The notes: generated by a model not told the origin, from the letters alone. A stretch of 64,000 nucleotides of DNA from Saccharothrix sp. NRRL B-16348 (GCF_001280085.1 NZ_LGED01000208.1:62001-126000), one strand, 5' to 3'. Counted from the stretch's first letter, positions 8,617 to 17,545 are shown. Program-made: numbers and translations.

Positions 8617-10263
8617 CTACCTCCCGCCGGTCGCGTCCGCCAGGATCCGCTGCCGCATCAGGAACTTGCGCACCTTGCCGGTCGGGCCGACGGTGACGCC
8701 GTCGTCGGCGACGGCCTCGACGCGCCGCAGCGTGCGGGCCGCCGCCTCCCCGAGCGCGCCGCGCACGACGTCCTCGTGGTCGGCCTCCGGGTCGGCGTCG
8801 TCGCGCAGGATCAGCAGCACGTCGGTCACCACCGTGCCGTCCGGCTGCTTGGCCGCCAGGACCGTGCAGTCGCGGACCTCGGGGCTGCGGGCCAGGATGC
8901 GCTCCTCGGTGAGCGCGGTGTAGATCCAGTTCCCGTCGCCCAGGTCGACCGCGTCGTTCACTCGGTCGACGTGGTAGTAGTAGCCGTCCTCGTCGCGGTA
9001 CATGAGGTCGCCGGTGAGGTAGTAGCCGTTGAGGCGGGTCCGGTAGGTGGCCGCGGAGTCGTTCCAGTAGCCCGGGGCCAGCGTCGGCGACTTGAGGCCG
9101 CACTGCCCGACCTGCCCGACCGGCACCTCTTCCCCCGTCGTCACGTCCAGCAGCGCCACTTCGGCGAACGGGTACGGCTTTCCCACACAGCGGTCGTAGC
9201 GGTCGCTGCCGAGGCGGTGGGCGATGGCGAACGCGCCGTGCCCCATCTCGGTGGAGCCCAGCGTGTCGACGAACTTCGACCCGGGCACCTGGACCACGCC
9301 CTCGCGCGTCCACGTCGGGTGGCTGCCCGCCGCGACCAGCCGCCGCACGTGCGCCTCGTGCGCGCAGTCGCCGGTGCTCGACCAGTTGCGCACCGAGGAC
9401 AGGTCGCGGGTGGACAGGTCGAAGCGGGCCAGTTCCGACCACGTCACGGCGAAGCCGTAGACGCCCGTGGGCCGCCAGCGCTCGATGGCGTCGAGGATCA
9501 CCTCACCACTGCGCTCGAACGGCCCGCCCTGGTTGGACAGGCACAGGATCTCGTAGCCGTTGCACAGCGCCTGGTTGAGCACGATGATGCCGGCGGCGTG
9601 GGCGGCGGGCAGCGCGGTCAGCTCGCGCACCGGGCCGTGCGGCCGGGCTTCGGTGAGCCGCACCGCGCGGACGGCGGCGAACAGGCTGTGGTGCGAGTGG
9701 ACGACCGCCGTGGGCGTGCGGGTGGTGCCCGAGGAGTGCGTGATGGCCACCGGGTCGTCGCCGTGGTGGCGGTAGTGCTCGGGCGCACCCCGCGGGTCGC
9801 CCGTGCCGATCTCCGCCGCGTCGCCGAGGATCGGCACGCCCAGGTCGTGCTCGCGCAGCGCCGCGTGGTCGTCGTCCACGACGACGCCGACGCCGCGCAG
9901 CTTGCGGATGAACTCCGCCGCCACGTCGATCGGCATGTTCGGGTTCATCAGCGCCGGGATCGCGCCGAGCCGGTTGAGGGCGAAGAAGTTGAGGAACACG
10001 TCCGACGCGGCGGTGACGAACAGCGCCACCGGGTCGCGCCGCCCGATCCCCCGGCGGGCGAACCACTCGGCCCGCGCGGCGACCCGTTCGGTCAACCGGC
10101 GCAGCGACAGCGGCGTCCACGCCGGGATGCCGTCCACGTCCACGTCGAAGCTCACGCGCGGCGCGTCGAGGTCCGCGCCGTGCTCGACGAGCATCAGCGG
10201 CACGTTGCCCGCACCCACGCGCATGTCCCGCGCGAGAGTCGTCCGCAGCTGGGCAGAACTCAC
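8617..10263 (-). CDS. AMP-dependent acyl/aryl ligase with variant P-loop
   Basis: A 548-residue ANL-superfamily protein. The A3 loop reads THSSGTTRTPT at about 175-185, so the usual Lys after Pro is Thr and a Gly is Arg. The STEMGHG A5 segment, YLTGDLMYRDEDG A7 segment and C-terminal PTGKVRKF lysine are present. It may load the carrier-only NRPS just downstream, whose own A domain is broken (inference). It starts with GTG at 10263 after GGGAGG, overlapping the permease stop by GTGA, in the exporter operon. Confidence 0.8.
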   Translation of the reverse strand: MSSAQLRTTLARDMRVGAGNVPLMLVEHGADLDAPRVSFDVDVDGIPAWTPLSLRRLTERVAARAEWFARRGIGRRDPVALFVTAASDVFLNFFALNRLGAIPALMNPNMPIDVAAEFIRKLRGVGVVVDDDHAALREHDLGVPILGDAAEIGTGDPRGAPEHYRHHGDDPVAITHSSGTTRTPTAVVHSHHSLFAAVRAVRLTEARPHGPVRELTALPAAHAAGIIVLNQALCNGYEILCLSNQGGPFERSGEVILDAIERWRPTGVYGFAVTWSELARFDLSTRDLSSVRNWSSTGDCAHEAHVRRLVAAGSHPTWTREGVVQVPGSKFVDTLGSTEMGHGAFAIAHRLGSDRYDRCVGKPYPFAEVALLDVTTGEEVPVGQVGQCGLKSPTLAPGYWNDSAATYRTRLNGYYLTGDLMYRDEDGYYYHVDRVNDAVDLGDGNWIYTALTEERILARSPEVRDCTVLAAKQPDGTVVTDVLLILRDDADPEADHEDVVRGALGEAAARTLRRVEAVADDGVTVGPTGKVRKFLMRQRILADATGGR

Positions 10264-11033
10264 GAGACCTCCCGGTTGAACAGGCGGATGGACCAGCCGA
10301 CGGCCAGGCCGCAGGCGACGAGCATGACGATGCCGCCCTGCCAGACCGCGGGCGCGGTGAAGTGCCCGGTGAACAGGGCGCGCAGGGCGTCGGTGGCCCA
10401 GGCGAACGGGTTCCACAGCGCCACGTTCTGCACCCACAGCGGCGCCAGGGTCAGCGGGATGAGCACGCCGGCGAGCAGCGACACGGGCTGGCCGACGGTG
10501 TTGATCAGCACGCCCAGGCTGTTCTCGTTGCGGACCAGCAGGGCGATGGCGTAGGAGATCGAGATGCTGAGCAGGATGACCAGCGACAGCAGGGCGTAGG
10601 ACACCACCAGGTCCAGCAGGTTCACCCGCAGCCCGAACGGCAGTGCCGCGATGGTGATCACCGTCGCCTGGAACTCCAGCAGCGCCACGTGCATCAGCGC
10701 CCGGCCCAGCAGCAGGCCGGTGCGGCTGACCGGGGTGACCCGGCAGCGGTCGATGATGCCCGCGCGCAACGAGCTGAGCAGGCCGTAGCCCGCGTACAGG
10801 CCGCCGAGCAGGCCCATCGCGACGAACAGGCCGGGCACGTAGACGGCGTAGGCGTCGCCGTAGCTCTCCACGCCCCGACCCGCCATCGCGACCTTGAGGA
10901 AGGGCGCGAACAGCACCAGGAACGTGATCGGCTGGGCCAGCGTCAGCGCGACCACGGTGGGGTTGCGCGCCATGATCCTGGTCTCGAAGCTGAAGATCAG
11001 CCAGGTGTCGCGGAGCACTTTCACGCCGGCCAC
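10260..11033 (-). CDS. ABC-2 type exporter permease (DrrB-like)
   Basis: A 257-residue polytopic protein with about six hydrophobic helices and the ABC-2 permease pattern: an N-terminal amphipathic stretch (RDTWLIFSFETRIMARNP), a first long helix rich in Leu/Phe and a C-terminal helix ending NREVS. It pairs with the ATPase two bases upstream to form a DrrAB-type efflux pump, probably for product export or self-resistance. Confidence 0.88.
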   Translation of the reverse strand: MAGVKVLRDTWLIFSFETRIMARNPTVVALTLAQPITFLVLFAPFLKVAMAGRGVESYGDAYAVYVPGLFVAMGLLGGLYAGYGLLSSLRAGIIDRCRVTPVSRTGLLLGRALMHVALLEFQATVITIAALPFGLRVNLLDLVVSYALLSLVILLSISISYAIALLVRNENSLGVLINTVGQPVSLLAGVLIPLTLAPLWVQNVALWNPFAWATDALRALFTGHFTAPAVWQGGIVMLVACGLAVGWSIRLFNREVS

Positions 11034-11035
11034 CT

Positions 11036-12091
11036 TCAGTCGTCCAGGGTGCGGCCGGTCTTGGCCAGGAACACGTCGTCCAGGCTGGGCCTGCGGGACT
11101 CGATGGCGCTCGGCTCGACCCCGGCGCGCAGCAGCGCGGCCATGATCAGCGGGATGGCGGTGGCCGCGCCGTCCACGTACAGGCGCAGGGTCGCGTCGAC
11201 CGCCTCCACGCCGCGCACGTACGGCTGCGGAGTCAGCACGTCGGCGGCGCGGCGCAGCTTCTCGGCGTCGACCTGGCCCGCCTCGTCGAGGGCCGCCAGG
11301 CCGACCGTGACGACGTCGCCGGAGATCTCCCGCTTGAGGTCAGAGGGCGTGCCCTCGGCGACGATCAGGCCCCGGTCGATGATGGAGATGCGGTCGCACA
11401 ACGAGTCCGCCTCGTCGAGGTAGTGCGTGGTGAGGAAGACGGTCATGCCGTTGTCGCGCAACCGCCGCACCTCGCGCCACATGCGCGCCCGGCTGGGCGG
11501 GTCCAGGCCTGCGGTGGGCTCGTCCAGGAACATCACCGACGGCCGGTGGATCACGCCCAACGCGAAGTCCAGCCGCCGGCGCTGCCCGCCGGAGTAGGTG
11601 CGGACGCGGCGGTCGGCGAACTCCGCCAGGTCGAAGGTGGTGATCGCGGCGGCCGCCAGCTGCTCGGCCTCGGCCTTGCCCCGGCCGTGCATCCGCGCCT
11701 GGGCGACGAGTTCCTGCCGCGCCGAGGCGTCGTCGTAGGTGCCGCTGGACTGCGCGACGAACCCGATCACGTCGCGGACGCGCGCGGGCGAGCGCACCAG
11801 GTCCACGCCGCCGATGCGAGCGCTGCCGCCGTCCGGGCGGACCAGGGTGGCCAGCATCCGCAGCGTGGTCGACTTGCCCGCGCCGTTGGGCCCGAGGAAC
11901 CCGAAGATCTCGCCCGCGCGCACCGCGAAGCCCACGTCCCGCACCGCTTCCACGGCCTTGGCCTTGCGTCCCCGTTTGCGATAGGTCTTGCGCAAACCGG
12001 ACGCCTCGATGACCAGGTCCCGCCGCTCGCCGACGGCGGCTCGGTCCGGCACGACGGGGTCGCGCGCCGACAGCGTGGGGCGGGTGCTCAT
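11036..12091 (-). CDS. ABC exporter ATP-binding protein (DrrA-like)
   Basis: A 351-residue daunorubicin-resistance-type ATPase. The Walker A motif is GPNGAGKST at 67-75, the signature YSGGQRRRLD is at about 163, and Walker B plus D-loop is MFLDEPTAGLD, followed by TTHYLDEAD as the switch His region. The C-terminal 90 residues form the DrrA-specific extension (RRPSLDDVFL). It is followed by the permease gene in the same operon. The upstream gap to the thioesterase gene is only 35 bases. Confidence 0.92.
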   Translation of the reverse strand: MSTRPTLSARDPVVPDRAAVGERRDLVIEASGLRKTYRKRGRKAKAVEAVRDVGFAVRAGEIFGFLGPNGAGKSTTLRMLATLVRPDGGSARIGGVDLVRSPARVRDVIGFVAQSSGTYDDASARQELVAQARMHGRGKAEAEQLAAAAITTFDLAEFADRRVRTYSGGQRRRLDFALGVIHRPSVMFLDEPTAGLDPPSRARMWREVRRLRDNGMTVFLTTHYLDEADSLCDRISIIDRGLIVAEGTPSDLKREISGDVVTVGLAALDEAGQVDAEKLRRAADVLTPQPYVRGVEAVDATLRLYVDGAATAIPLIMAALLRAGVEPSAIESRRPSLDDVFLAKTGRTLDD

Positions 12092-12126
12092 CCGCTGAGG
12101 CTAGGTTAGCTGCGGCGCAACGACAA

Positions 12127-13032
12127 TCACGCTTTCGGACGCGCCGGCGCACCGCCGCGGGGAGTCATCCGCGCGCCGACGGCCGCGCCGATCGCCGCCA
12201 CCGGGCGCGGCAGCAGCATGTGCTCGTGCTCGCAGTCCACTTCGACCACCTCCACCGGACCGTCGAGGTGGCCGTCCCACGACGCGACCTTCGCTTCGGT
12301 GCTCCGCCGCGTCCGGGTCGCCGACAGGAACAGCACCGGGCAGCGCACCAGGCCGGGCCGGTGCCGTTGCGCCACCGCGATGGTGTGGCGGATGACGCGG
12401 GGCAGCGCCCGCAACCGCCGGTCGGGCCACTCCGACAGGCCCAGCCCCGGGCGTCCGCGCACCACTTGGACCAGCCGGCCCACCGGGTCGGGGTCGTCCG
12501 GCTCGACCACCGGCTGGTAGCCGAACTCGCGCAGCACGAAGTCGCACAGCAGCCACAGGTTGTCGTCGCCGACGCCCAGGCCGTGCGGCAGGTCGGGCGT
12601 GGCGTCGCCGATGACCAGCAGCGCCACCTCGTCCCCTCGCCGCTGCAACTCCTCGGCCACCGCGTGCGCGGTGTTCGCGCCGAGGGACCAGCCGAACAGG
12701 TGGTAAGGGCCGGGGCGGGTGGCGCGGATCAGGTCGGCCCAGTCGCGGGCCGTCTCGGCCAGGTCCACCGGCAGCGGTTCGGGTCTCCGCAGCCCGCGGG
12801 ACTGGAGCCCGTACACCGGGTGCGCCGCGTCCAGGTGCGGCAGCAGGGCCAGGTAGCACCAGCTCGCGCCGACCAACGGCGGCAGGCAGAACAGCGGCGC
12901 GCCGTCGCCGCCCTCGCGCAGCGGCAGCACCAGGTCCAGGATGCCGCCCGCGGCCCTGATGTCGGCCCGCCGCTGCCGCGCCCACGCGAACTCGTCCGCG
13001 GTGGGCAACGCCTTCGCTCTCAGCCCTTCCAC
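12127..13032 (-). CDS. Stand-alone NRPS/PKS-type thioesterase
   Basis: A 301-residue alpha/beta hydrolase of the thioesterase family fused to NRPS termini, here free-standing. The nucleophile elbow is GWSLGA with S116. The FCLPPLVGASWCY oxyanion strand precedes it, and a CEHEHML segment near the C-terminus supplies a candidate catalytic His. The ~30-residue N-terminal lead before the fold is longer than in editing type II thioesterases. As the only clearly Ser-active thioesterase in the cluster, it may do the actual chain release. Confidence 0.82.
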   Translation of the reverse strand: MEGLRAKALPTADEFAWARQRRADIRAAGGILDLVLPLREGGDGAPLFCLPPLVGASWCYLALLPHLDAAHPVYGLQSRGLRRPEPLPVDLAETARDWADLIRATRPGPYHLFGWSLGANTAHAVAEELQRRGDEVALLVIGDATPDLPHGLGVGDDNLWLLCDFVLREFGYQPVVEPDDPDPVGRLVQVVRGRPGLGLSEWPDRRLRALPRVIRHTIAVAQRHRPGLVRCPVLFLSATRTRRSTEAKVASWDGHLDGPVEVVEVDCEHEHMLLPRPVAAIGAAVGARMTPRGGAPARPKA

Positions 13033-13058
13033 GCGCCCATCCTCGCGGCTGGAGGCGG

Positions 13059-14204
13059 TCAGCCGCCAGCCGCCAGCGCGACGAGGTGCGCGGCGGCGGC
13101 GGGCGCGCCACCCGCGGCGGCGAACTCGTCGCCGATCCGGCGGGCGCCGTCCCGGTAGGCCGGTTGGTCCAGGACGGCGCGCACGGCCGCGTCCAGCTCG
13201 GCCACCGTCACGTCCAGGATGGGCACCTCGATGCCCGCGCCCGCCGCCGCGACCCGGTGCGACAGCGCCACCTGCTCGGCCCGGACCGGGGCGAGGACCA
13301 TCGGGACCCCGTAGCTCAACGCCTCGTTGACCGCACCACCCGCGTGGCAGACCACGGCGTCCAAACGGGGCATCAGGTCCAGCATCGGCACCAGGTCGAC
13401 GGCGATGGCGTTGCCGGGGAACGACTTCGCGTCCACCCCGGAGGTGACGAACACCGCCTGCACGTCGTCGGCCAGCGGCGCGAGCACCGCGGCGGCGCGC
13501 TCGTAGAAGTCGCCGATCATGTGGCCGACGATGGTGCCGACCGTGACCAGCACGTGCCGGCGGTCGTCGTCCCAGTCGTGCCAGGGGAATCCCGGGGCGT
13601 TGGGCCGCCTGCCCAGCGCCGCGCCGGCCAGCACCGTCCGGGGCGGCAGCGCGTCGGGCGGGGTGAGGCCGGGACTGGACAGGGCGATCACCAGGTGCGG
13701 TGAGAACCGGGGGTCCAGCGGCTCGTCGGCGGGCAGTCCGGCCAGCTCAACGGCCCGCGCGACCCGGTCGGCCACGAAATCGTCGAACCCGACCAGCTCG
13801 GGCGGTGGCGCGAGTTCCAGCAGGCCGGTGCACAGGCTGGCCCACCGCACGCCCCGGCGGTGCGCCACCAGGCCTCCTGCCAGCGCGTACTGCTCGGCGA
13901 CCACGACGTCGGGCCGGTGGCGGACCACCGCGTCGTCCACCGCGTCGAGGATGAACCGGGTGAACGGCAGCAGGTAGCCGTCCCACAGCGCCCGGACGCC
14001 GGCCATGCCGGTCTCGGCGTAACGGCGGTAGGCGCGTACCCCGGTGGGGTGCACCACCGCGTCCGGACCGACCAGTGGGCGCAGCGTGTCCTCCGGACCG
14101 CACCACACCACCTCGTGTCCACTGTGGACGAGTTCTTGGCCGATGGCGAGCATCGGGAACAGGTGGCCTTGCAGCGGCAGCACGACGAGCAGGAACCGCG
14201 ACAT
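13059..14204 (-). CDS. GT1-family (macrolide-type) glycosyltransferase
   Basis: A 381-residue GT-B glycosyltransferase. The N-terminal acceptor domain begins MSRFLLVVLPLQGHLFP with catalytic-type His13. The donor domain has CHAGGAVNEALSYGVPMV at about 286-303, the nucleotide-sugar signature of the MGT/UGT family. No NDP-sugar biosynthesis genes are in the window, so a common sugar or a distant pathway must supply the donor. ATG 14204 is preferred because the homologous fold begins there. It is the first gene of the leftward operon and is divergent from the KAS III gene. Confidence 0.88.
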   Translation of the reverse strand: MSRFLLVVLPLQGHLFPMLAIGQELVHSGHEVVWCGPEDTLRPLVGPDAVVHPTGVRAYRRYAETGMAGVRALWDGYLLPFTRFILDAVDDAVVRHRPDVVVAEQYALAGGLVAHRRGVRWASLCTGLLELAPPPELVGFDDFVADRVARAVELAGLPADEPLDPRFSPHLVIALSSPGLTPPDALPPRTVLAGAALGRRPNAPGFPWHDWDDDRRHVLVTVGTIVGHMIGDFYERAAAVLAPLADDVQAVFVTSGVDAKSFPGNAIAVDLVPMLDLMPRLDAVVCHAGGAVNEALSYGVPMVLAPVRAEQVALSHRVAAAGAGIEVPILDVTVAELDAAVRAVLDQPAYRDGARRIGDEFAAAGGAPAAAAHLVALAAGG

Positions 14205-14223
14205 CGAACGATGATGGCACACA

Positions 14224-14252
14224 TTGACGTCCGCCAGGACGCGTGGTGTGAT
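14224..14252 (+). promoter_or_regulatory. Candidate promoter for the KAS III operon (leaderless)
   Basis: TTGACG at 14224-14229, a 17-base spacer, then TGTGAT at 14247-14252. The GTG at 14260 begins 7 bases after the -10 box, so the message would be leaderless. That agrees with the absence of any ribosome binding site before it. Confidence 0.4.
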
Positions 14253-14259
14253 CCCGATT

Positions 14260-15189
14260 GTGACCGCGCTCGACGCGGTGTCGGTGTACACGCCGGCTGT
14301 CCGCGTTCCCATCGAAAGCCTCGCCGAACCGCTGGGGTTGACCGACATGCAGGTCCGGCTCTTCCGGCGGTTCCACGGGCTCGGCGAGATCAGCCTCGAC
14401 CCGGAGCGGTCGTTGGCCGACCTGTTGCGCGCGGCGATCGACGGCATCGGCGCGCTGCGCGGGCGTGAGCACCTGGTGCGGTACGTGGTCTACGGGCGGG
14501 CCATGCCCGTCGTGGTCCCGTACCCGGACAACCCGCTGCACGAGGTGTGCCGGGAGGCCGGGCTGGGCCACGCGCTGGCGTTCACCGTCACCCACCAGAG
14601 CTGCGCCAGCGGGCTGCTCGCCCTGGAGACGGCGGGGCGGCTGCTGGAGGCCGACCCGGACCCCGACGCGCTCGCGCTCGTCCTCACCGGCGAGAAGGCG
14701 TTCACCCGTGACGCGCGCCTGCTGCCGGGCACGTCGATCTTCGGCGAGGGCGCGTCGGCCGGCCTGGTCAGCGCGCACGGCCCGCGCGACCGGATGCTGT
14801 CGTTCGCCTGCGCCCAGCGCGGCGAGTTCGACACCGAGTTCGGGGAGAGCGCCGAGCGCTTCCAGCGCGAGTACCGGCCGTCCCTGGCCGGGGTGATCCG
14901 CGAGGCGGTGGACGAGGCAGGCCTGGCGCTGGACGACATCGCCTTGGTGCTGCCCCACAACGTCAACGTCGTGACCTGGCAACGGCTCTGCCTGCTGATG
15001 GACTTCCCGGTGGAGCGCGTGCTGCTGTCCAACGTGCCGGTCAACGGCCACCTGTTCTGCTCCGACGCGTTCGCCAACTACACCACGGCGCGCGAGCGCG
15101 GGCTGCTGCGCGAGGGCGACCGCTACCTCGTGGCCGCGGTCGGCGCGGGCGCCGGGGCGACGTTCTCCGCGATGGTGTTCCAGCACTGA
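14260..15189 (+). CDS. KAS III-family 3-oxoacyl-ACP synthase
   Basis: A 309-residue thiolase-fold synthase with an intact Cys-His-Asn triad: C115 in THQSCASGL, H233 in LPHNVN and N262 in NVPVNGHLF. KAS III enzymes condense an acyl-CoA or acyl-carrier starter with an extender, or act as acyltransferases in secondary metabolism. The start is chosen at GTG 14260, because a TTGACG/TGTGAT promoter would place transcription there; TTG 14224 and GTG 14248 are alternatives. It is followed by its own carrier protein and a KAS-like paralogue, so the three probably work as a unit. Confidence 0.85.
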   Translation: MTALDAVSVYTPAVRVPIESLAEPLGLTDMQVRLFRRFHGLGEISLDPERSLADLLRAAIDGIGALRGREHLVRYVVYGRAMPVVVPYPDNPLHEVCREAGLGHALAFTVTHQSCASGLLALETAGRLLEADPDPDALALVLTGEKAFTRDARLLPGTSIFGEGASAGLVSAHGPRDRMLSFACAQRGEFDTEFGESAERFQREYRPSLAGVIREAVDEAGLALDDIALVLPHNVNVVTWQRLCLLMDFPVERVLLSNVPVNGHLFCSDAFANYTTARERGLLREGDRYLVAAVGAGAGATFSAMVFQH

Positions 15190-15213
15190 GTCCCGTTCCG
15201 CCAGGAGGCCGCC

Positions 15214-15495
15214 ATGACCGCACCCGAAGCCCAGGTCGACACCGAGTTGCGGCCCCGCGTGGTCGAGGCGATGACCGAGGTGATCGCACGGCTGTCCGAG
15301 CGGGACGGGCCGGTCACCGAGGACATGGACATGGCCGACGAGCTCGGCCTGAGCTCGTCGCTGGGCCTGGAACTGCTGCTGGAGGTCGAGGAGCGGCTGG
15401 GCGTGCAGATCGACGTGGAGAACATGCGCACCGACGAGCTGCGGACGGTGGGCCAGCTGGCCACGTTCATCGCCTCGCACTGCAGGCCCTGGTAG
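15214..15495 (+). CDS. Acyl carrier protein
   Basis: A 93-residue carrier protein. The attachment site is in ELGLSSSLGLELL, with S49 at the position of the canonical DSL serine (here SSL). Acidic helix II and the EERLGVQID helix III are typical of type II ACPs. It has an AGGAGG site before ATG 15214. Its TAG stop shares a base with the GTG start of the next gene, implying tight coupling with the KAS-like protein. Confidence 0.85.
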   Translation: MTAPEAQVDTELRPRVVEAMTEVIARLSERDGPVTEDMDMADELGLSSSLGLELLLEVEERLGVQIDVENMRTDELRTVGQLATFIASHCRPW

Positions 15496-16259
15496 TGCGC
15501 GTGCTGCGCGCCGAGCGCCGGGTCTTCCCCGGCCCGGCGGTCTTCCTGGCCGACGACGCGCACCGGGCGGGTGTGGCGGAGTACCTGGCCGACCTGACCG
15601 GGTCGGCGCCGGCGCCGGAGCTGTCCGGCCAGTCCTACGGCGAGATGGCCGCCGCGCTGGTGGCCGCCGCCGCGGACGGGCCGGTGGACCTGCTGGTGCT
15701 GGCGTTCTCCATCCACGACATGTGGCCGGGCCGCGCCACGGCCACCTACCTCAGCCACGTCTGCCCCGGCACGCCGCTGGCGTTCGCGGTGTGCGACCAG
15801 GGCAGCGCCGCGCCGTTCACCGCGCTGCGCCTGGTCCGCGACCGCGCGCCGCGGCGGGCGCTGGTGGTGGCCGTCGAGCAGGGCTGGCTGCCCTACGACT
15901 CGACGGTGCCGCCGCCGCGCGAGCACCGCGGCGTCGCCCTGCTCTGCGGTGCCGACGCGGGCCACCGCGTCACCGACCTCCGCCAGTTCCCGGACGTGGC
16001 CCCGGAGGCCGCGGCGGAGCTGGCGGCCCGGACGATCGCCGACCTGTCCGCCGGTCACGACCGGGTGCGCCTCGTGCTGGGCGAGGCGCTGTCCGCGGTG
16101 TGGCCCGAAGACCCCGACCGCGTGCCCGGCGGTCAGCCGCTCACCGGGGTGTGGTGGCGGCTGGCCGACGCGCTCGCCGAGCCGGGTGGGTTGGTGGTGG
16201 TCGGCGAGTACGACCGCGAACTGCGCTACCTCTGCCTGGTCGGGATCGAGGTGCGCTGA
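15495..16259 (+). CDS. Truncated KAS-like thiolase-fold protein lacking the active-site Cys
   Basis: A 254-residue protein I do not find in a named family. The stretch LAFAVCDQGSAAPFTALRLV at 95-114 aligns with TVTHQSCASGLLAL around the nucleophile of the adjacent KAS III, placing S104 at the Cys position. The pattern of hydrophobic strands before and after also fits the N-terminal half of a thiolase fold. No His/Asn active-site segments follow, and it is about 60 residues shorter. It may be a non-catalytic partner or chain-length-factor-like subunit for the KAS III. It starts GTG 15495, one base inside the ACP stop codon. Confidence 0.6.
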   Translation: MRVLRAERRVFPGPAVFLADDAHRAGVAEYLADLTGSAPAPELSGQSYGEMAAALVAAAADGPVDLLVLAFSIHDMWPGRATATYLSHVCPGTPLAFAVCDQGSAAPFTALRLVRDRAPRRALVVAVEQGWLPYDSTVPPPREHRGVALLCGADAGHRVTDLRQFPDVAPEAAAELAARTIADLSAGHDRVRLVLGEALSAVWPEDPDRVPGGQPLTGVWWRLADALAEPGGLVVVGEYDRELRYLCLVGIEVR

Positions 16260-16290
16260 CCGGAAACCGGCCGCACGACGAAGGAGCACG

Positions 16291-16440
16291 CTTGACAGCC
16301 TCCCCTCCCTGAAGGGAGGGGTTCCCCGCCGGGCTCGCGCCCGGCAGTTCCTGCTTCTTCTCCCCGGAAGGGAGGTTTCGCCGGATGCCTCGCCGACTAG
16401 CGTCGGGTCGGTCTCACTCCGGCTCCACAGGCTGTGACCG
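16291..16440 (-). ncRNA. Putative omega (reRNA) guide scaffold of TnpB
   Basis: In TnpB systems the guide RNA overlaps the tnpB 3' end and runs to the right end. Here that span holds a perfect 9-bp hairpin (arms 16302-16310 and 16313-16321) and a 7-bp hairpin (16328-16334 and 16339-16345). The guide would be copied from the flank below 16291, which is the KAS-like gene's downstream sequence. Limits are approximate. Confidence 0.45.
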
Positions 16441-17545
16441 CCTGCCCGGCGGCCAGGACGTTACGCGCGGCGTTGACGTCGCGATCATGCGAAACCCCGC
16501 AACCGGGGCACGTCCACTCCCGCACCCGCAGCGGCAGCGTGTCGAGCAGGTGCCCGCAGTGCGAGCAGATCTTGCTGGAGGGCAGCCAGCGGTCGACCAC
16601 GACCAGGTCGCGGCCGTACCAGTCGCACTTGTACTCCAGCATCGACCGCAGGTCCGACCAGGCCGCGTCGGATATGGCGCGGGCCAGGGTCCGGTTCTTG
16701 ACCATGTTGCGGACCGCCAGGTCCTCGATCACGACCAGTTGGTTCTCCTGGACGAGTCGGGTGGTCAGCTTGTGCAGCAGATCACGCCGGCGGTCGGCGA
16801 TGCGGGCGTGGACACGGGCCACCCGCAGCCGGGCCTTGGCCCGATTGGCGGAGCCCTTCTGTTTGCGGGCCAGTACCCGCTGCGCGCGGGCCAGGCGTTC
16901 CCGGTCGCGTCGCTCGTGCCTCGGGTTGACGATCTTCTCCCCGGTCGAGAGGGTGACCAGGGAGGTGATCCCGGCGTCGACGCCCACGACGCGGTCGACG
17001 GTCGGTGCGTGGGCGACGGTCGTCTCCACCAGGATCGACACGTGCCACCGGCCGGCCGGGTCGCGCGAGACCGTCACCGTGGACGGCTCGGCACCCCGGG
17101 GCAGCGGCCGGGACCACACGATGTCCAGCGGTTCGGTCATCTTCGCCAAGGTGAGCCGGCCGTCGCGCCAACGGAACGCCGACCGGGTGTACTCCGCCGA
17201 CGCCCTGCCGCGCTTGCGGGACTTGAACCGCGGGTAGCGGGACCGCTTCTCCCAGAACGCGGTGAACGCCGACTGGAGGTGCCGCAGCGACTGCTGCAAC
17301 GGCACCGACGACACCTCGTTGAGGAACCCCAGCCCCTCCGTGCGCTTCCACTCGGTCAGCAGGGCCGAGGTCTGCGCGTAATTCACCCGGCGGTGCTCGC
17401 CGTACCACGCTTGCGTGCGGGCCTCCAACGCCCGGTTGTAGACCACCCGCACACACCCGAATGTGCGCAACAACTCCATTTCCTGCGCCGCAGACGGATG
17501 GAAGCGGTACCGGAACGCCCGCTTCACCACCTGCATGGATGACAT
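16397..17545 (-). CDS. tnpB: TnpB, RNA-guided endonuclease of IS200/IS605-type element
   Basis: A 382-residue TnpB. The RuvC-like catalytic residues are all present: D190 (VGVDAGITS), E274 (VVIEDLAV) and D356 (HDRDVNAARN). The zinc ribbon is C327/C330 and C346/C349 (CSHCG, CPGCG). Length is normal and the frame is open, so it looks active as a nuclease. ATG 17536 (MQVVKRAF) is an alternative start with better spacing from a GTGAGG site. The gene is antisense to the biosynthetic operon it interrupts. Confidence 0.93.
   Translation of the reverse strand: MSSMQVVKRAFRYRFHPSAAQEMELLRTFGCVRVVYNRALEARTQAWYGEHRRVNYAQTSALLTEWKRTEGLGFLNEVSSVPLQQSLRHLQSAFTAFWEKRSRYPRFKSRKRGRASAEYTRSAFRWRDGRLTLAKMTEPLDIVWSRPLPRGAEPSTVTVSRDPAGRWHVSILVETTVAHAPTVDRVVGVDAGITSLVTLSTGEKIVNPRHERRDRERLARAQRVLARKQKGSANRAKARLRVARVHARIADRRRDLLHKLTTRLVQENQLVVIEDLAVRNMVKNRTLARAISDAAWSDLRSMLEYKCDWYGRDLVVVDRWLPSSKICSHCGHLLDTLPLRVREWTCPGCGVSHDRDVNAARNVLAAGQAVTACGAGVRPTRR

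Noticed and set aside
16302..16321. Rho-independent terminator of the KAS operon
   Set aside because: The hairpin lies inside the right end of the TnpB element, where such hairpins belong to the element and its guide RNA.
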